Assembly (NCBI RefSeq): GCF_026626745.1 | Contig: NZ_JAPNJW010000002.1 | Coordinates: 2,442,151-2,506,150 of the forward strand | Length of the DNA stretch: 64,000 bases | Direction of reading: 5' to 3' | From: Nannocystis sp. RBIL2 | GTDB taxonomy: Bacteria > Myxococcota_A > Polyangia > Nannocystales > Nannocystaceae | Shown here: positions 48,215 to 57,046 of the stretch, piece after piece | How positions within the stretch are numbered: position 1 is the first letter of the stretch | Layout: each line of letters starts with the position of its first letter | Position numbers and translations under genes: made by a program | Notes under the pieces: model-generated | Seen by the model: the letters and a program-made list of their open reading frames with translations, nothing else | Database searches by the model: none | Told to the model about the DNA's origin: nothing

Positions 48215-49417
48215 ATGAGCCTCGCACGTCGCCGCTTCCTCCGCCTCGCCAGCACCGCCCTCGTCCTCGCCGCCTGTCGTCGGTCCGGCGAACAGACCGC
48301 CGCGCCCACCGACTCGAACGGCACGCCGCCCGCCGCCGATCCTCCGCTGCGGCCCGAGCCGGTGCTGCTCGGCGGCCAGGCGCAGAAGATCCTGATCCTC
48401 GGCGGCACCGCCTTCCTCGGCCCCGAGTTGGTCGAGGAGGCCCAGCGCCGCGGTCACACCGTCACCCTGTTCAACCGCGGCAAGACCCGCCCCGAGATGT
48501 TCCCCAACGTCGAGAAGCTCCGCGGCGACCGCGACGGCGACCTCAAGGCGCTCGAGGGCCGCACGTGGGACACAGTGATCGACACCTCCGGTTATGTGCC
48601 GCGGATCGTCAAGGCCTCGGCCGAGCTGCTGGCGCCCAAGGTCCGCCAGTACGTGTTCGTGTCGACCATCTCCGTCTACGCCGACACCAGCCAGGTCGGC
48701 ATCGACGAGACCTCGCCCGTCGCGGTCGCGCCCGATCCGAAGACCGAGGACATCCCGGCCCACTACGGCGCGCTCAAGGCCCTGTGTGAGCAGGCCGCCG
48801 AGGCGGCCCTGCCCGGGCGGACCACGGTCGTGCGCCCCGGCCTCATCGTCGGCCCGGGCGACGGCAGCGACCGCTTCACCTACTGGCCCGTGCGCGTGGC
48901 CGCCGGCGGCGAGGTGCTCGCGCCCGGCGACCCGAGCAACCCGGTGCAGTTCATCGACGTCCGCGACCTCGCCGAATTCATCATCACCGCGATCGAGGGC
49001 GGCCACGTCGGCATCTACAACGCCAACGGCGCGCCGATGCCGATGGGCGACCTGCTGAACGGCAGCAAGGCCGCGCTCGCCAGCAACGCCGAGTTCACGT
49101 GGGTCGACCGCCAGTTCCTCGCCGACAACAAGGTCGAGCCGTGGAGCGACCTGCCGGTGTGGATCCCGCCCGACCCCGGCTTCGAGGGCGCCACGTCGGT
49201 CCGCATCGACCGCGCCACCGCGATCGGCCTCAAGTTCCGCCCGCTGGCCGAGACCGTGACCGCGACGGTCGCCTGGTGGAACACCCTGCCCGAGCCGCGC
49301 CGGGCCAAGATGCGCGCCGGCATCACGCGCGAGCGCGAGGCCGAGCTGCTGGCCGCCTGGCACGCCGCGCACCCGGCCCCTGGCAAGCCCAAGGCCAAGA
49401 AGAAGAAGGCGGCCTGA
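48215..49417 (+). CDS. NAD-dependent epimerase/dehydratase (extended SDR) with Tat lipoprotein signal
   Basis: 400 residues from the ATG at 48215. The start ARRRFLRLASTALVLAAC has a twin-Arg motif and a lipobox, so the folded enzyme is probably exported by Tat and lipid-anchored. The Rossmann motif is ILILGGTAFLGPELVEEA; the SDR active-site blocks are FVSTISVYAD and the Tyr/Lys pair in HYGALKALCE; RPGLIVGPGD and QFIDVRDLAEF follow. The end is Lys-rich (KPKAKKKKAA). Substrate unknown; extracytoplasmic SDRs of this kind are common in Planctomycetes and myxobacteria. Divergent from the transporter gene, 128 bases away. Confidence 0.9.
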   Translation: MSLARRRFLRLASTALVLAACRRSGEQTAAPTDSNGTPPAADPPLRPEPVLLGGQAQKILILGGTAFLGPELVEEAQRRGHTVTLFNRGKTRPEMFPNVEKLRGDRDGDLKALEGRTWDTVIDTSGYVPRIVKASAELLAPKVRQYVFVSTISVYADTSQVGIDETSPVAVAPDPKTEDIPAHYGALKALCEQAAEAALPGRTTVVRPGLIVGPGDGSDRFTYWPVRVAAGGEVLAPGDPSNPVQFIDVRDLAEFIITAIEGGHVGIYNANGAPMPMGDLLNGSKAALASNAEFTWVDRQFLADNKVEPWSDLPVWIPPDPGFEGATSVRIDRATAIGLKFRPLAETVTATVAWWNTLPEPRRAKMRAGITREREAELLAAWHAAHPAPGKPKAKKKKAA

Positions 49418-49427
49418 GCCGCCGAGG

Positions 49428-49510
49428 TGCATGTCCCTTCGGACATGCCTCTTCTCGCATGCGCAAGGGGGCATGTCCTCGCGGACATGCCCCTTTCGTC
49501 ATGCTCTGAG
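49428..49510. repeat. Dense hairpin repeat cluster between convergent genes
   Basis: Two perfect stems: CATGTCC (49430-49436)/CTTC/GGACATG (49441-49447) and CATGTCC (49472-49478)/TCGC/GGACATG (49483-49489). Further half-copies lie between and after them. It is between the stops at 49417 and 49519. Confidence 0.85.
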
Positions 49511-49518
49511 AGCCAGAC

Positions 49519-52500
49519 TCAGGCGACCCGCCGCCGGCGCCGCAACAGCCCCGCCAGGGCCAGGAGCCCCGCCCCTCGCCAGCCGCTGCCCGCGTCGGAG
49601 CGGCAGGCGCAGCCGTCGTCGCTGCCGGTCTGCGGCGACGTCGTGCCCGAGTCGGACTCGCCGCTCGAGCTGTCGGGCGCGTCGGTCGAGCTGCTCGTGT
49701 CCGAGCCCTCGCTGGTGGTCGGCACCGCGCCGACGCAGTCGCCGGGGTCGGCCACCCACCCGGGGAACGGCGTGTTGGTCACGCCCGAGAAGCCGATGTT
49801 GTCGATGTCCCAGCCGGGCGCGCCGGTGGCGAAGTCGGTGCCCAGGCGGAAGCGCAGCTGGATCTGCTGGCCCGCGAACGCGGTGCCGAGGTCGACCTCG
49901 ACGTGGTCGAGCAGCGGGTACGACGGGCTGACGAGGACGTACGCCGGCCGGTTCGACAGCGGGTTGTCGCTGCTGGCGATCATGCCGCTGTAGCCGGGGT
50001 CGCCGAACTTGGACAGGTCGTCCCAGGTCTTGCCCTGGTCGGCGGAGATCTCGACGATCCCGCCGTCCCACGCCAGGACGTTGGCCTCCTGGTCGGCGGA
50101 CGAGTCGAAGAAGTAGGCGTGGTCGAAGGAGATCTTCAGCGGCTGGTCGGCCGCGACCTGCATCGCCGGCGAGGTGAGCCAGGTGTTGCTGGTGACGTCG
50201 GCGTTGTCGGCGTGCCAGCCCTTGCCGCTCGACGCGTTGGCGGCGCGCGACCACAGGGCCGCGCCGCCGTTGCCCTCCTTCGTCCACAGCGTGTCGGCGG
50301 CCTCGACGTCGTCGACCGACGACGAGGCCGCCATCGGGTCGCCGTTGAGGACCACCGCCAGCTCGCGCACCGTCTCGGTCGTGCAGCCGCCGGGCGTGGT
50401 CATCGTCACCGTGAAGGTCACGTTCTCGACGCCGGCCAGCGCCTCGGGCAGCTCGAACGGGAACTGCAGCGACAGCGAGTCGCGCGGCGCCAGGCTGTCG
50501 AGCGCCAGCTTCGTCTCGCCGGCGAACGTCACGCTCGGGCTCGATGCCGACACCTCGAGCTGTGCGCCCGCCAGGTCGCCGCCGCCGAGGTTGTCGATGT
50601 TGACGTTCAGGACCCCCGGCTCGCCGACGTCGACCACGCCGTCCTGGTCGCACGACATCGTCAGGTCGTCGACCGCCGCCGCCGCGATCACCCCGAGCGG
50701 GCGGACCTCGAAGTCCTCCATCACGCCCGTGAAGGTCACCGAGTCGCGCGACGGCCCGACCGCGCAGGTGCCCGCGCCGCGGCGGGCGAACGCAGTCGCC
50801 GCGGCCGCGAAGTCGGTCGGGTCCGCGGCAGCGATCGCCGCCAGCAACGCGTCGCGCTGCTCGGTGAAGGTCGGCCCGACCGGCGCCATCATCATGCCCG
50901 TGACGACGTAGTCGCTCATCGCCCGCCGCACCTCGTCGAAGCTCTTGCGCCCCGAGTTGACCTTGTGCAGCGCGACGTAGACCTCCCACATCATCGTCGA
51001 CCACACCTCGCCGGCGTTGTGGACCTCGTAGTTCGGCGCGCCGAACTGGTCGTTGAGCGGGTGCTCGTCGGGCAGCGGCTCGTCGCCGCCGATGTGGCGG
51101 AAGGTCAGCGCGTTCTTGGTGATGTCGACCGAGTACGGCACCCGGCGGATGCCGAAGTAGCCGGTCGGATCGAAGCTGGCGTAGACGTTGGCGGCGAAGG
51201 TGCCGTCGAGGTCGTCACCTGGCCGCAGAGACAGGTGTAGGCCGAGGAAGTCACCCCAGCCCTCGCCCTGGGCCCGGCACTGCCAGCTCACGCACTCGAC
51301 GAGGCGGTTGTGGATGAAGTGGCCCCACTCGTGCGCGACGATCGTGTCGTCGAGCGTGCCGTCGCGCTCGGGCGGGCTGTTGCCGACCATGTGAGCGGTC
51401 AGCGGGCCGTTCATCAGCAGGGCCTTGAGCGCGTCGCCGTCGGCCTTCGACAGCCCCTGCCCCGGGATCGTCGGGTCCTCCATCGTGTGGTCGGCCCCCG
51501 GCGGGTAAGCCCCCATGTCGGCCAGAATGTCGGGGTAGATCACGCCGACCGCCCCCGCCTCCTCGGCGAGCTGGGCCTTGAGCTCGAACTCGCAGGTGCC
51601 GCGGTCGATCAGCGCGATCTTGCCGGAGAGGTCGTTGAGCGCCGGCTCGCAGCCGTCGGTCGGGCTCTTGCCCATGCCGTCGTCGACCACCACCAGTTCG
51701 GCGGTGACGTCGTAGATCTTCGGCCCGAAGGCGGCCTGGCCGACCTCGTACGGCTCGTCGTCGACCGTCAGCGACTGCTCGCCCGGCAGCGCGCTGTAGA
51801 GGAACATGTGCATGTGCGGCGACTCGCCGTCCTCGGGCGTCACCATGAACGCGTTGTCGCGCGCCTGGGCGAACGCGCTGTCCTGGGCCAGAGCCAGCAG
51901 CGGATCGCCGCCGGCGCCGCCGCGGCCGAAGTTGTCGACCTGCGCGTTGCCGGCCCCCTCGTTGAAGCCCGAGTCGTACCACCAGTCGTGCATGTAGTTG
52001 GTGACGTAGAACAGCTGCGTGGCCGAGGCCATGCACTGCTCCTGGTCGCCGATCGGCTCCTTCGTCAGATCGAAGGCGCGGTCGAAGATGCCCGGCGCGG
52101 TGACGGTGGGGCGGAAGTCCTTGGCCCCGAGCAGCTCGTCGCCGCCGTGGTTGCAGTACGCGTCGACGTTGTTGCCGTTCGTCTCGGTCGCGCCCGACGG
52201 CAGCCACGGATCGGCGACGCCGTCGGGGCCCGTGTTGAAGCCCTCCATCGAGACGAGCACCGGCGCCTCGCCGTGGGTCGGCCCGCCCGACGGCTCGCCC
52301 AGCGGGTGCGGCGTGTAGTCCTGCAGCGGCCCGTCGAGCGGGCGGTGATCGCCGTCCGCCTCGGCCCACACGCGGTACGAGAACGCGTCTTGCTGCTTGA
52401 CGTCGCGGCGGGCCAGCACACGCCCGTCGTCGGCCGCGATCACGTACGCGAACGCGGTGAGCTCGCCGCCCGTGGGCGTGGCCTGGACCTCGACGCGATG

Positions 52501-53169
52501 GGCCGGCACCAGCGAGCTGCCGCTCGGGAAGTACACCGGCCGCACGCGCGCCGGCCGGTCGAGGCGCAGCCCCGCGGGCGCCTTGGCCAGAGTGTACTGC
52601 ACCCGCCCGGAGGCGTCGGCCGCCCGGGTCGCGACCCACCTGTCCTCCGGGACATCAACGCCGAACAGGTCGCGCAGCGCCGCCGAAACGCCCGCCGGCG
52701 CGCTCACTGCGGCCGAGCGGGCGCTGCTGGCCAGCGCCGCCGGATGCGGGCTGCCAGAGATCGCGCGCAGGCCGAGGTCGCGACCCAGGAGCACCTTGAC
52801 GTCGCTGTGCATGACGTCGACGCCGGCGACGGTGGGCCGGAGGATGACCACGATCCCGCCGCGGCCGGTGTCGTGGACGTGGACCAGGCGCACGCCGGCG
52901 AGGGCCGCCCGCGGCACCGCATACAGGGGACGCAGGCGCTCGAGGTGGTAGCGCGCCGCCTGCTCGGGCGAGGCGCCGCGCGGGGACTCGCCGGTGGCCC
53001 ATACGAACGACGGCGCGCCGTCATGGCGCGAGGCGATCACCGCGTCGCTCACGAACTCGCCGGCGCTGATCGGCGCCGTCGACCCGGACGCATAGGCGGG
53101 CACGAGCGCGGCCGTCAGTGTCAGAAGATATCCGCAGGGGACGAAGCCTATCCTCGATCGATGGTGCAT
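49519..53169 (-). CDS. Secreted M36 (fungalysin-like) metalloprotease with PA domain and MYXO-CTERM tail
   Basis: 1216 residues from the ATG at 53169. Signal peptide (CGYLLTLTAALVPAYAS); FTP-like propeptide with ASPEQAARYHLERL and GVDVMHSDVKVLLGRDL; the M36 catalytic region with NYMHDWWYDSGFNE; a PA domain insertion (GKIALIDRGTCEFELKAQLAEEAGAVGVIY); the zinc site HEWGH at 613-617 with Glu636 in GEGWGD as third ligand. A beta-rich CARDB-like and jelly-roll-like C-terminal part follows, then a Ser/Thr/Asp linker and GCACRS-hydrophobic-RRRRR, a MYXO-CTERM tail. Probably a surface or released protease of predatory nutrition. Repeat copies lie at 51217-51236 and 52638-52656. Confidence 0.93.
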   Translation of the reverse strand: MHHRSRIGFVPCGYLLTLTAALVPAYASGSTAPISAGEFVSDAVIASRHDGAPSFVWATGESPRGASPEQAARYHLERLRPLYAVPRAALAGVRLVHVHDTGRGGIVVILRPTVAGVDVMHSDVKVLLGRDLGLRAISGSPHPAALASSARSAAVSAPAGVSAALRDLFGVDVPEDRWVATRAADASGRVQYTLAKAPAGLRLDRPARVRPVYFPSGSSLVPAHRVEVQATPTGGELTAFAYVIAADDGRVLARRDVKQQDAFSYRVWAEADGDHRPLDGPLQDYTPHPLGEPSGGPTHGEAPVLVSMEGFNTGPDGVADPWLPSGATETNGNNVDAYCNHGGDELLGAKDFRPTVTAPGIFDRAFDLTKEPIGDQEQCMASATQLFYVTNYMHDWWYDSGFNEGAGNAQVDNFGRGGAGGDPLLALAQDSAFAQARDNAFMVTPEDGESPHMHMFLYSALPGEQSLTVDDEPYEVGQAAFGPKIYDVTAELVVVDDGMGKSPTDGCEPALNDLSGKIALIDRGTCEFELKAQLAEEAGAVGVIYPDILADMGAYPPGADHTMEDPTIPGQGLSKADGDALKALLMNGPLTAHMVGNSPPERDGTLDDTIVAHEWGHFIHNRLVECVSWQCRAQGEGWGDFLGLHLSLRPGDDLDGTFAANVYASFDPTGYFGIRRVPYSVDITKNALTFRHIGGDEPLPDEHPLNDQFGAPNYEVHNAGEVWSTMMWEVYVALHKVNSGRKSFDEVRRAMSDYVVTGMMMAPVGPTFTEQRDALLAAIAAADPTDFAAAATAFARRGAGTCAVGPSRDSVTFTGVMEDFEVRPLGVIAAAAVDDLTMSCDQDGVVDVGEPGVLNVNIDNLGGGDLAGAQLEVSASSPSVTFAGETKLALDSLAPRDSLSLQFPFELPEALAGVENVTFTVTMTTPGGCTTETVRELAVVLNGDPMAASSSVDDVEAADTLWTKEGNGGAALWSRAANASSGKGWHADNADVTSNTWLTSPAMQVAADQPLKISFDHAYFFDSSADQEANVLAWDGGIVEISADQGKTWDDLSKFGDPGYSGMIASSDNPLSNRPAYVLVSPSYPLLDHVEVDLGTAFAGQQIQLRFRLGTDFATGAPGWDIDNIGFSGVTNTPFPGWVADPGDCVGAVPTTSEGSDTSSSTDAPDSSSGESDSGTTSPQTGSDDGCACRSDAGSGWRGAGLLALAGLLRRRRRVA
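51217..51237. repeat. Degenerate hairpin repeat copy in the M36 gene
   Basis: ACCTG (51217-51221) and CAGGT (51232-51236) flank ccgcagaga; in frame, encoding SLRPGDDL just after the zinc-site helix. Confidence 0.5.
52638..52656. repeat. Hairpin repeat copy in the M36 propeptide region
   Basis: acctgtcctccgggacat: CCTGTCC/TCCG/GGACA with the last pairs lost. Encodes VDVPEDRW in frame. Confidence 0.55.
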
Positions 53170-53496
53170 CGGCGCCGAGCTTAGCCGCTGGGCCCCCCGT
53201 GTCGAGTGACGGCGAAATTACGCGGCGCGGCGCGTGGTCGCGCAGGAGCTGCGACGGACACCGACCTGTCCGTTCGTACAGATGCTGGCAAACCCCGAGT
53301 CGAACGCGGTTACATGCGCCGACCCGCTCGCACGCGGCGACGCGGGAATCACTCGCGCGGCCCGAGCGTCACCACCGATCGTCCGCCGCGCAGCGCGGCC
53401 ATGCCCCCTCGCGGAGAACGCGCCCGCCAGCGCGCCGCCGGGGCTCGCACGTTACGCCCGGCGGCACCGTCGCGCTTGCGGTCGATCTGCGGCATC
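53170..53496. other. Spacer between divergent genes
   Basis: 327 bases between the M36 peptidase start and the L-domain-like lipoprotein start. One partial repeat (gacctgtccgttcgtacag, about 53264-53282). Otherwise I see no gene; promoters for both sides should lie here. Confidence 0.5.
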
Positions 53497-54822
53497 ATGG
53501 CTGTCATGCTTGGCTTTCTCCGTTATCGCCTCTTACCTGTCCTTTTGGTCATATGCGCATGCCCTGACGAGGACACTGTCCCCGGCCCGCTCGACACCGA
53601 CACCGCGAGCGGCCCCGGCGAGACCATCGGGGCCACCGCGGCGCTCACGGATAGCTCCTCCGGCACGACGATGGGGCCGACCGACCCCGCTCCGACGCCG
53701 ACCACCAGCGACACCGAGGACGGGTCGACCTCCGGTTCGGGCGGCGGCGACGTCTCGAGCACCTTCGATCCGCCCGCGGCCTGCGGCCCGCCGTGCGACA
53801 GCTTCTCGTCGCACGAGGGCATGGTGATGCTCTCCGGCGCCGGGGCCAACTTCGCCTGCGTCAACCACATCGTCGGCGACCTGTACGTCGGCGCCAACGC
53901 CGGGCCGCAGGAGATCGCCAGCCTCGGCAACCTCGAGCGCGTCGACGGGTCGGTCACGATCGCCGGCAACCTCGCGCTCACCGATCTTTCGAGCCTCGCC
54001 TGCCTGCGCGAGGTCGAGTCGCTCAAGCTGACCGGCATGCCGCAGCTGGGCGACCTCGGCGCGCTGGCGGGCCTGCGCGTCGCCCCGGTCCTCGAGCTCG
54101 AGCGGCTCGGGATCACCGCCCTGCCGAGCTTCGCCCCCGACTTCGCCGGCGTCGCGTCGGTCGTGCTGCGCGACAACGACGCGCTCGTCGACCTGCACGC
54201 GGCCGCGACCTGGGGCGTCGCCGGGGCGCCGCTCGAGCTGCGCATCGAGGGCAACGCGGTGCTGCCGGGCCTCGCCGGGCTCGGCGGGCTCATGGCGGCC
54301 AACGGCGCCAACCCGGTCCACATCACCCTGTTCGACCTGCCCAAGCTCGTCTCGCTCACCGGCTTGGAGCCGGTGGTCCAGGCCGACCTGCACTTCGAGC
54401 GGCTGCCGAAGGTCCCGCACCTCGCCCCGCTCGCGGGCCTCGTCAGCGGCGGCCAGCTCACCTTCAACGCCTTGCCCGCGGTCACCGACCTCGAGGGCCT
54501 CGGCGCGCTCGTCTCGGTCGGCACCTTCACGATCGGCGACTGCTCGCACGGCGAGGGCGGCGGCATGGACGGCCTCACCAGCCTGGTCGGCCTCGACAGC
54601 CTGGCCTCGGTCGGCCACTTCGCCCTGGCCGGCAACGACAAGCTCGCCTCGCTGACCGGCGCGCCGCAGCTGACCGAGGTCGGCAGCTTCTCCTCGGTCG
54701 GCAACCCTGCGCTCGGCCAGAGCGACTACGACGCCTTCTTCACCCAGCTCGCGGGCGGCGTGCCCTGGGGCTGCGTCGGCGACTGGGGCCGCTGCGAGTG
54801 CTTCCCCGTCAACCCCGGCTGA
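53497..54822 (+). CDS. Lipoprotein with receptor L-domain-like repeats
   Basis: 441 residues from the ATG at 53497; the ATG at 53506 (MLGFLRYRLLPVLL) is an alternative. The lipobox is VICAC. A Thr/Ser/Gly linker to about residue 90 is followed by a Cys motif (CGPPCDSF) and then irregular leucine-rich-like repeats of the receptor L-domain kind: NLERVDGSVTIAGNLALTDLSSLACLREV, ESLKLTGMPQLGDLGALAGLRV, GLEPVVQADLHFERLPKVPHLAPLAGL. It ends with a Cys-containing cap (GCVGDWGRCECFPVNPG). Likely a surface adhesion or recognition protein. A repeat copy overlaps the signal-peptide codons (about 53535-53580). Confidence 0.8.
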   Translation: MAVMLGFLRYRLLPVLLVICACPDEDTVPGPLDTDTASGPGETIGATAALTDSSSGTTMGPTDPAPTPTTSDTEDGSTSGSGGGDVSSTFDPPAACGPPCDSFSSHEGMVMLSGAGANFACVNHIVGDLYVGANAGPQEIASLGNLERVDGSVTIAGNLALTDLSSLACLREVESLKLTGMPQLGDLGALAGLRVAPVLELERLGITALPSFAPDFAGVASVVLRDNDALVDLHAAATWGVAGAPLELRIEGNAVLPGLAGLGGLMAANGANPVHITLFDLPKLVSLTGLEPVVQADLHFERLPKVPHLAPLAGLVSGGQLTFNALPAVTDLEGLGALVSVGTFTIGDCSHGEGGGMDGLTSLVGLDSLASVGHFALAGNDKLASLTGAPQLTEVGSFSSVGNPALGQSDYDAFFTQLAGGVPWGCVGDWGRCECFPVNPG

Positions 54823-54833
54823 TCGGGCTGCCC

Positions 54834-54905
54834 TGACGGACATGCCCGATGCAGCATGTCCCTTCAAACATGTCTGTTCGCACCTGCGCCATCGCGCAGG
54901 TCCCG
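54834..54905. repeat. Hairpin repeat cluster between convergent genes
   Basis: cggacatgcccgatgcagcatgtcc, ttcaaacatgtctgttcg and acctgcgccatcgcgcaggt (ACCTGCGC/GCGCAGGT, perfect 8-bp arms) lie between the stop at 54822 and the - strand gene, extending into its last codons (DLRDGAGANRHV). Confidence 0.7.
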
Positions 54906-55907
54906 TGAGCCGCCCTCGATCAGCAGCAGCGCCGCGGCGCACAGCTCGAGGTGGCCGTGGAAGCGGGCCATGCGGAAGTAGCCGTGGCAGGCGGCCATCA
55001 GGTCGCGCGCGGCCCACAGCGCCAGCGCGACTGCCACTGCGATCGCCGCCCACAGCAGCGGCCGGCCCATGTCGGCCTGCAGGCCGGCCCAACGGGCGCG
55101 GTAGGTCGGCGGGGTCGCGCGCTCGCGGTCCTCGTCGGGCAGGAGGCCCAGCCACACGCCGTAGTGGATGGTCTGGGCGAAGCAGAACAGCAGCACCAGC
55201 CGCAGCGCCCACTCCGGGCCGACGCCCGGCGACAGCCGCCACACCTGGTACTCGGGGCCCATGCCGCCGCCGAACCACTGCAGCCCGCCGCTCGCGCGCA
55301 CCGCCGACAGCGCGGCGTCGCTGACCAGGAACACGCTGGCCGCGACCATCAGCGCCAGCGGCAGCCAGTGCAGCCGCGACGTCCGCGGCCGCCAGGCCCA
55401 CCACAGCAGCACCGCGATCGCGTTGTGAAGGTGGGCGAACACCACGTCGCCGGTGCGCCCGAGCGCGGCGAAGCTGCCGGCCAGCGCCGCCACCATCACG
55501 ACCCCGAGCGCGCGCCGGCCCAGGCTCGCGCGCGCCGCCACGGCCGCCAGGCCGGCCGCCAAAAAGCCCCACAGCAGCTGCCCGCCGAGCGCGACGTAGA
55601 CCAGCGGCGGCCCGGCCAGCACGACCAGGGCGGCGCGCCGGTGATAACCTGGCCGAACGAGCATGTACCGAAGGTCAGCCACGAGGTGCGGCACGCCCCA
55701 CACCAGCGGCCCGAGGATCAGCAGCCACAGCGGGGCGATCAGCGTGGCCGTCAGGGCGGTGCAGACCATGGTCGAGCCGAGCACGGCGATCCGCAGCTCG
55801 CGGCGGCGGATCAGCGGCCGGACCACGCGCCCGAGCCGGCGGAGCCACCAGCGCCGCACGAGGTCGGCCGCGTCGATCGGGCCGCGGAGGAGCGTCGTCG
55901 CGGTCAT
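54864..55907 (-). CDS. Polytopic membrane protein with conserved-looking His motifs
   Basis: 347 residues from the ATG at 55907, which overlaps the stop of the 47-residue ORF before it (ATGA). About nine membrane helices. His-containing segments recur at helix ends: VWGVPHLVADLRYML, VFAHLHNAIAVLLWW, FAQTIHYGVWLGLLPDED and RMARFHGHLELC. The first is reminiscent of the PHG-x-x-D motif of Brp/Blh-type membrane oxygenases, so a di-metal membrane enzyme is possible, but similarity is slight. It lacks the EExxxR of CPBP-type sorting proteases. Its coupling to a sorting-tail ORF makes an unrecognised envelope role worth testing. Confidence 0.65.
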   Translation of the reverse strand: MTATTLLRGPIDAADLVRRWWLRRLGRVVRPLIRRRELRIAVLGSTMVCTALTATLIAPLWLLILGPLVWGVPHLVADLRYMLVRPGYHRRAALVVLAGPPLVYVALGGQLLWGFLAAGLAAVAARASLGRRALGVVMVAALAGSFAALGRTGDVVFAHLHNAIAVLLWWAWRPRTSRLHWLPLALMVAASVFLVSDAALSAVRASGGLQWFGGGMGPEYQVWRLSPGVGPEWALRLVLLFCFAQTIHYGVWLGLLPDEDRERATPPTYRARWAGLQADMGRPLLWAAIAVAVALALWAARDLMAACHGYFRMARFHGHLELCAAALLLIEGGSRDLRDGAGANRHV

Positions 55908-56047
55908 GCTCGTCGTCGCCGGCGCACGGCCCACAGCGCCAGCAGCAGCAGCCAGCCGGCGCCCGCGTCGGCCTGCGCGTCGAGCCGGCAGCCGCCCTTG
56001 TTCGGCGGCGGCCCCGGGGGCACATCCACGCGCGCTCCTGCCGTCAT
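55904..56047 (-). CDS. 47-residue ORF consisting of a MYXO-CTERM-like tail
   Basis: Short frame from the ATG at 56047 to the TGA at 55904. After 17 residues (MTAGARVDVPPGPPPNK) it contains GGC, a short Asp/Ala/Gly linker, a hydrophobic stretch WLLLLALWAV and RRRRRA, the exact layout of a MYXO-CTERM sorting domain without any passenger protein and without an N-terminal signal peptide. Its stop overlaps the start of the polytopic gene. It may be a mini-protein, the leftover 3' end of a lost surface-protein gene, or an assembly-independent decay product. Confidence 0.5.
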   Translation of the reverse strand: MTAGARVDVPPGPPPNKGGCRLDAQADAGAGWLLLLALWAVRRRRRA

Positions 56048-56119
56048 GGCCGCACGATGGCACACGCGGCGGCGGCCTGGGAAGGTGCGCCGGCACGGGC
56101 GATCGCGTACCGTCGCCCG

Positions 56120-56893
56120 GTGCTCGCCTCGCCGACCGGCGGCTTTCTGGCCGACCCCTACGTCGGGCCGACCTTGCTCGTGCTCGCAGGGGTGCTCGCC
56201 GGGGTGCTCAACACCCTCGCCGGCGGCGGCTCCTTCGTCATCCTGCCGCTGCTGATCGGCCTCGGCCTGCCGCCCGGGGTGGCCAACGCGACCAGCCGGA
56301 TCGGCGTGCTCGCCCACGGCTCGGCCGCTGCGCTCACCTTCGCGCGCGACCGCGCGCTGCACACCGGCCTGGTCGCGCGCATGGCCCCGCCGATGTGCGT
56401 CGGGGCGCTGCTCGGCGCGTGGCTGGCGACCCGCACCAGCGACGCGGTGCTGCGCCCGGTCATCGGCGGGGTGCTGGTCGCGTGGGCGCTGTTCCTGGTC
56501 TTTCGGCCAGGTGGCATGTCGACCCCGCCGCCCGAGCCGCGCCCGCCCGGCACCGCCGCCTACGCGCTCGCGCTGCTCATCGGCGTCTACGGCGGCTTCC
56601 TGCAGGCCGGGGTCGGCTTCCCGCTGATCGCCCTGTTCGTGTCCCACCTCGGCCACGACCTGCTGCGCGCCAACGCGGCCAAGGTGGCGCTGGTGTTCGT
56701 GTACACGCTGCTGGTGGTGGCGGTGTTCGCAGCCGCGGGCCAGATCGACTGGCTGCGCGCGGGCCAGCTGGCGATCGGGATGATGTTCGGCGGCTGGCTC
56801 GGGGCGCGCATGCAGATCCGCGCCGGCGCGCCGCTGGTCCGCTGGACGATCGTGGTGATGGTCGCGGTCAGCGGGGCGTCCTTGCTGGTCTGA
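56120..56893 (+). CDS. TauE/SafE-family (TSUP) membrane permease
   Basis: 257 residues from the GTG at 56120; an ATG at 56057 would add 21 residues but leaves only nine bases to the divergent start at 56047. Two homologous halves with the TSUP glycine motifs: GVLNTLAGGGSFVILPLLIGLGLPPGVANATSR in the first and GVYGGFLQAGVGFPLIALFV in the second, eight or so helices in all, ending GARMQIRAGAPLVRWTIVVMVAVSGASLLV. The family exports sulfite or other small organosulfur anions; the substrate here is not known and it is far from cysD/cysN. A weak repeat copy encodes FRPGGMST between the halves. Confidence 0.9.
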   Translation: MLASPTGGFLADPYVGPTLLVLAGVLAGVLNTLAGGGSFVILPLLIGLGLPPGVANATSRIGVLAHGSAAALTFARDRALHTGLVARMAPPMCVGALLGAWLATRTSDAVLRPVIGGVLVAWALFLVFRPGGMSTPPPEPRPPGTAAYALALLIGVYGGFLQAGVGFPLIALFVSHLGHDLLRANAAKVALVFVYTLLVVAVFAAAGQIDWLRAGQLAIGMMFGGWLGARMQIRAGAPLVRWTIVVMVAVSGASLLV

Positions 56894-57034
56894 AGGACAG
56901 GTCCCATCGCGCGGCCGGCCAGCGGCTGCGAACCGGCTCCCCTCTCGGCGAATGCCTGGCCGAGTCCGGGCCCGCGAGCGCCATCGCTGTCGATGTCGCT
57001 CGCAAGCGACGGTCATGCGCACCCACTGACGAGC

Positions 57035-57040
57035 GGGAGG
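57035..57040 (+). promoter_or_regulatory. Strong ribosome binding site deciding the next start
   Basis: GGGAGG lies six bases before the ATG at 57047, supporting that start over the ATG at 57071. Confidence 0.7.
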
Positions 57041-57046
57041 CGAACC

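Noticed and set aside
49428..49510. CRISPR-like array from regularly recurring CATGTCC units
   Set aside because: The units are palindromic, unevenly spaced, have no spacers of constant length, and no cas genes are present.
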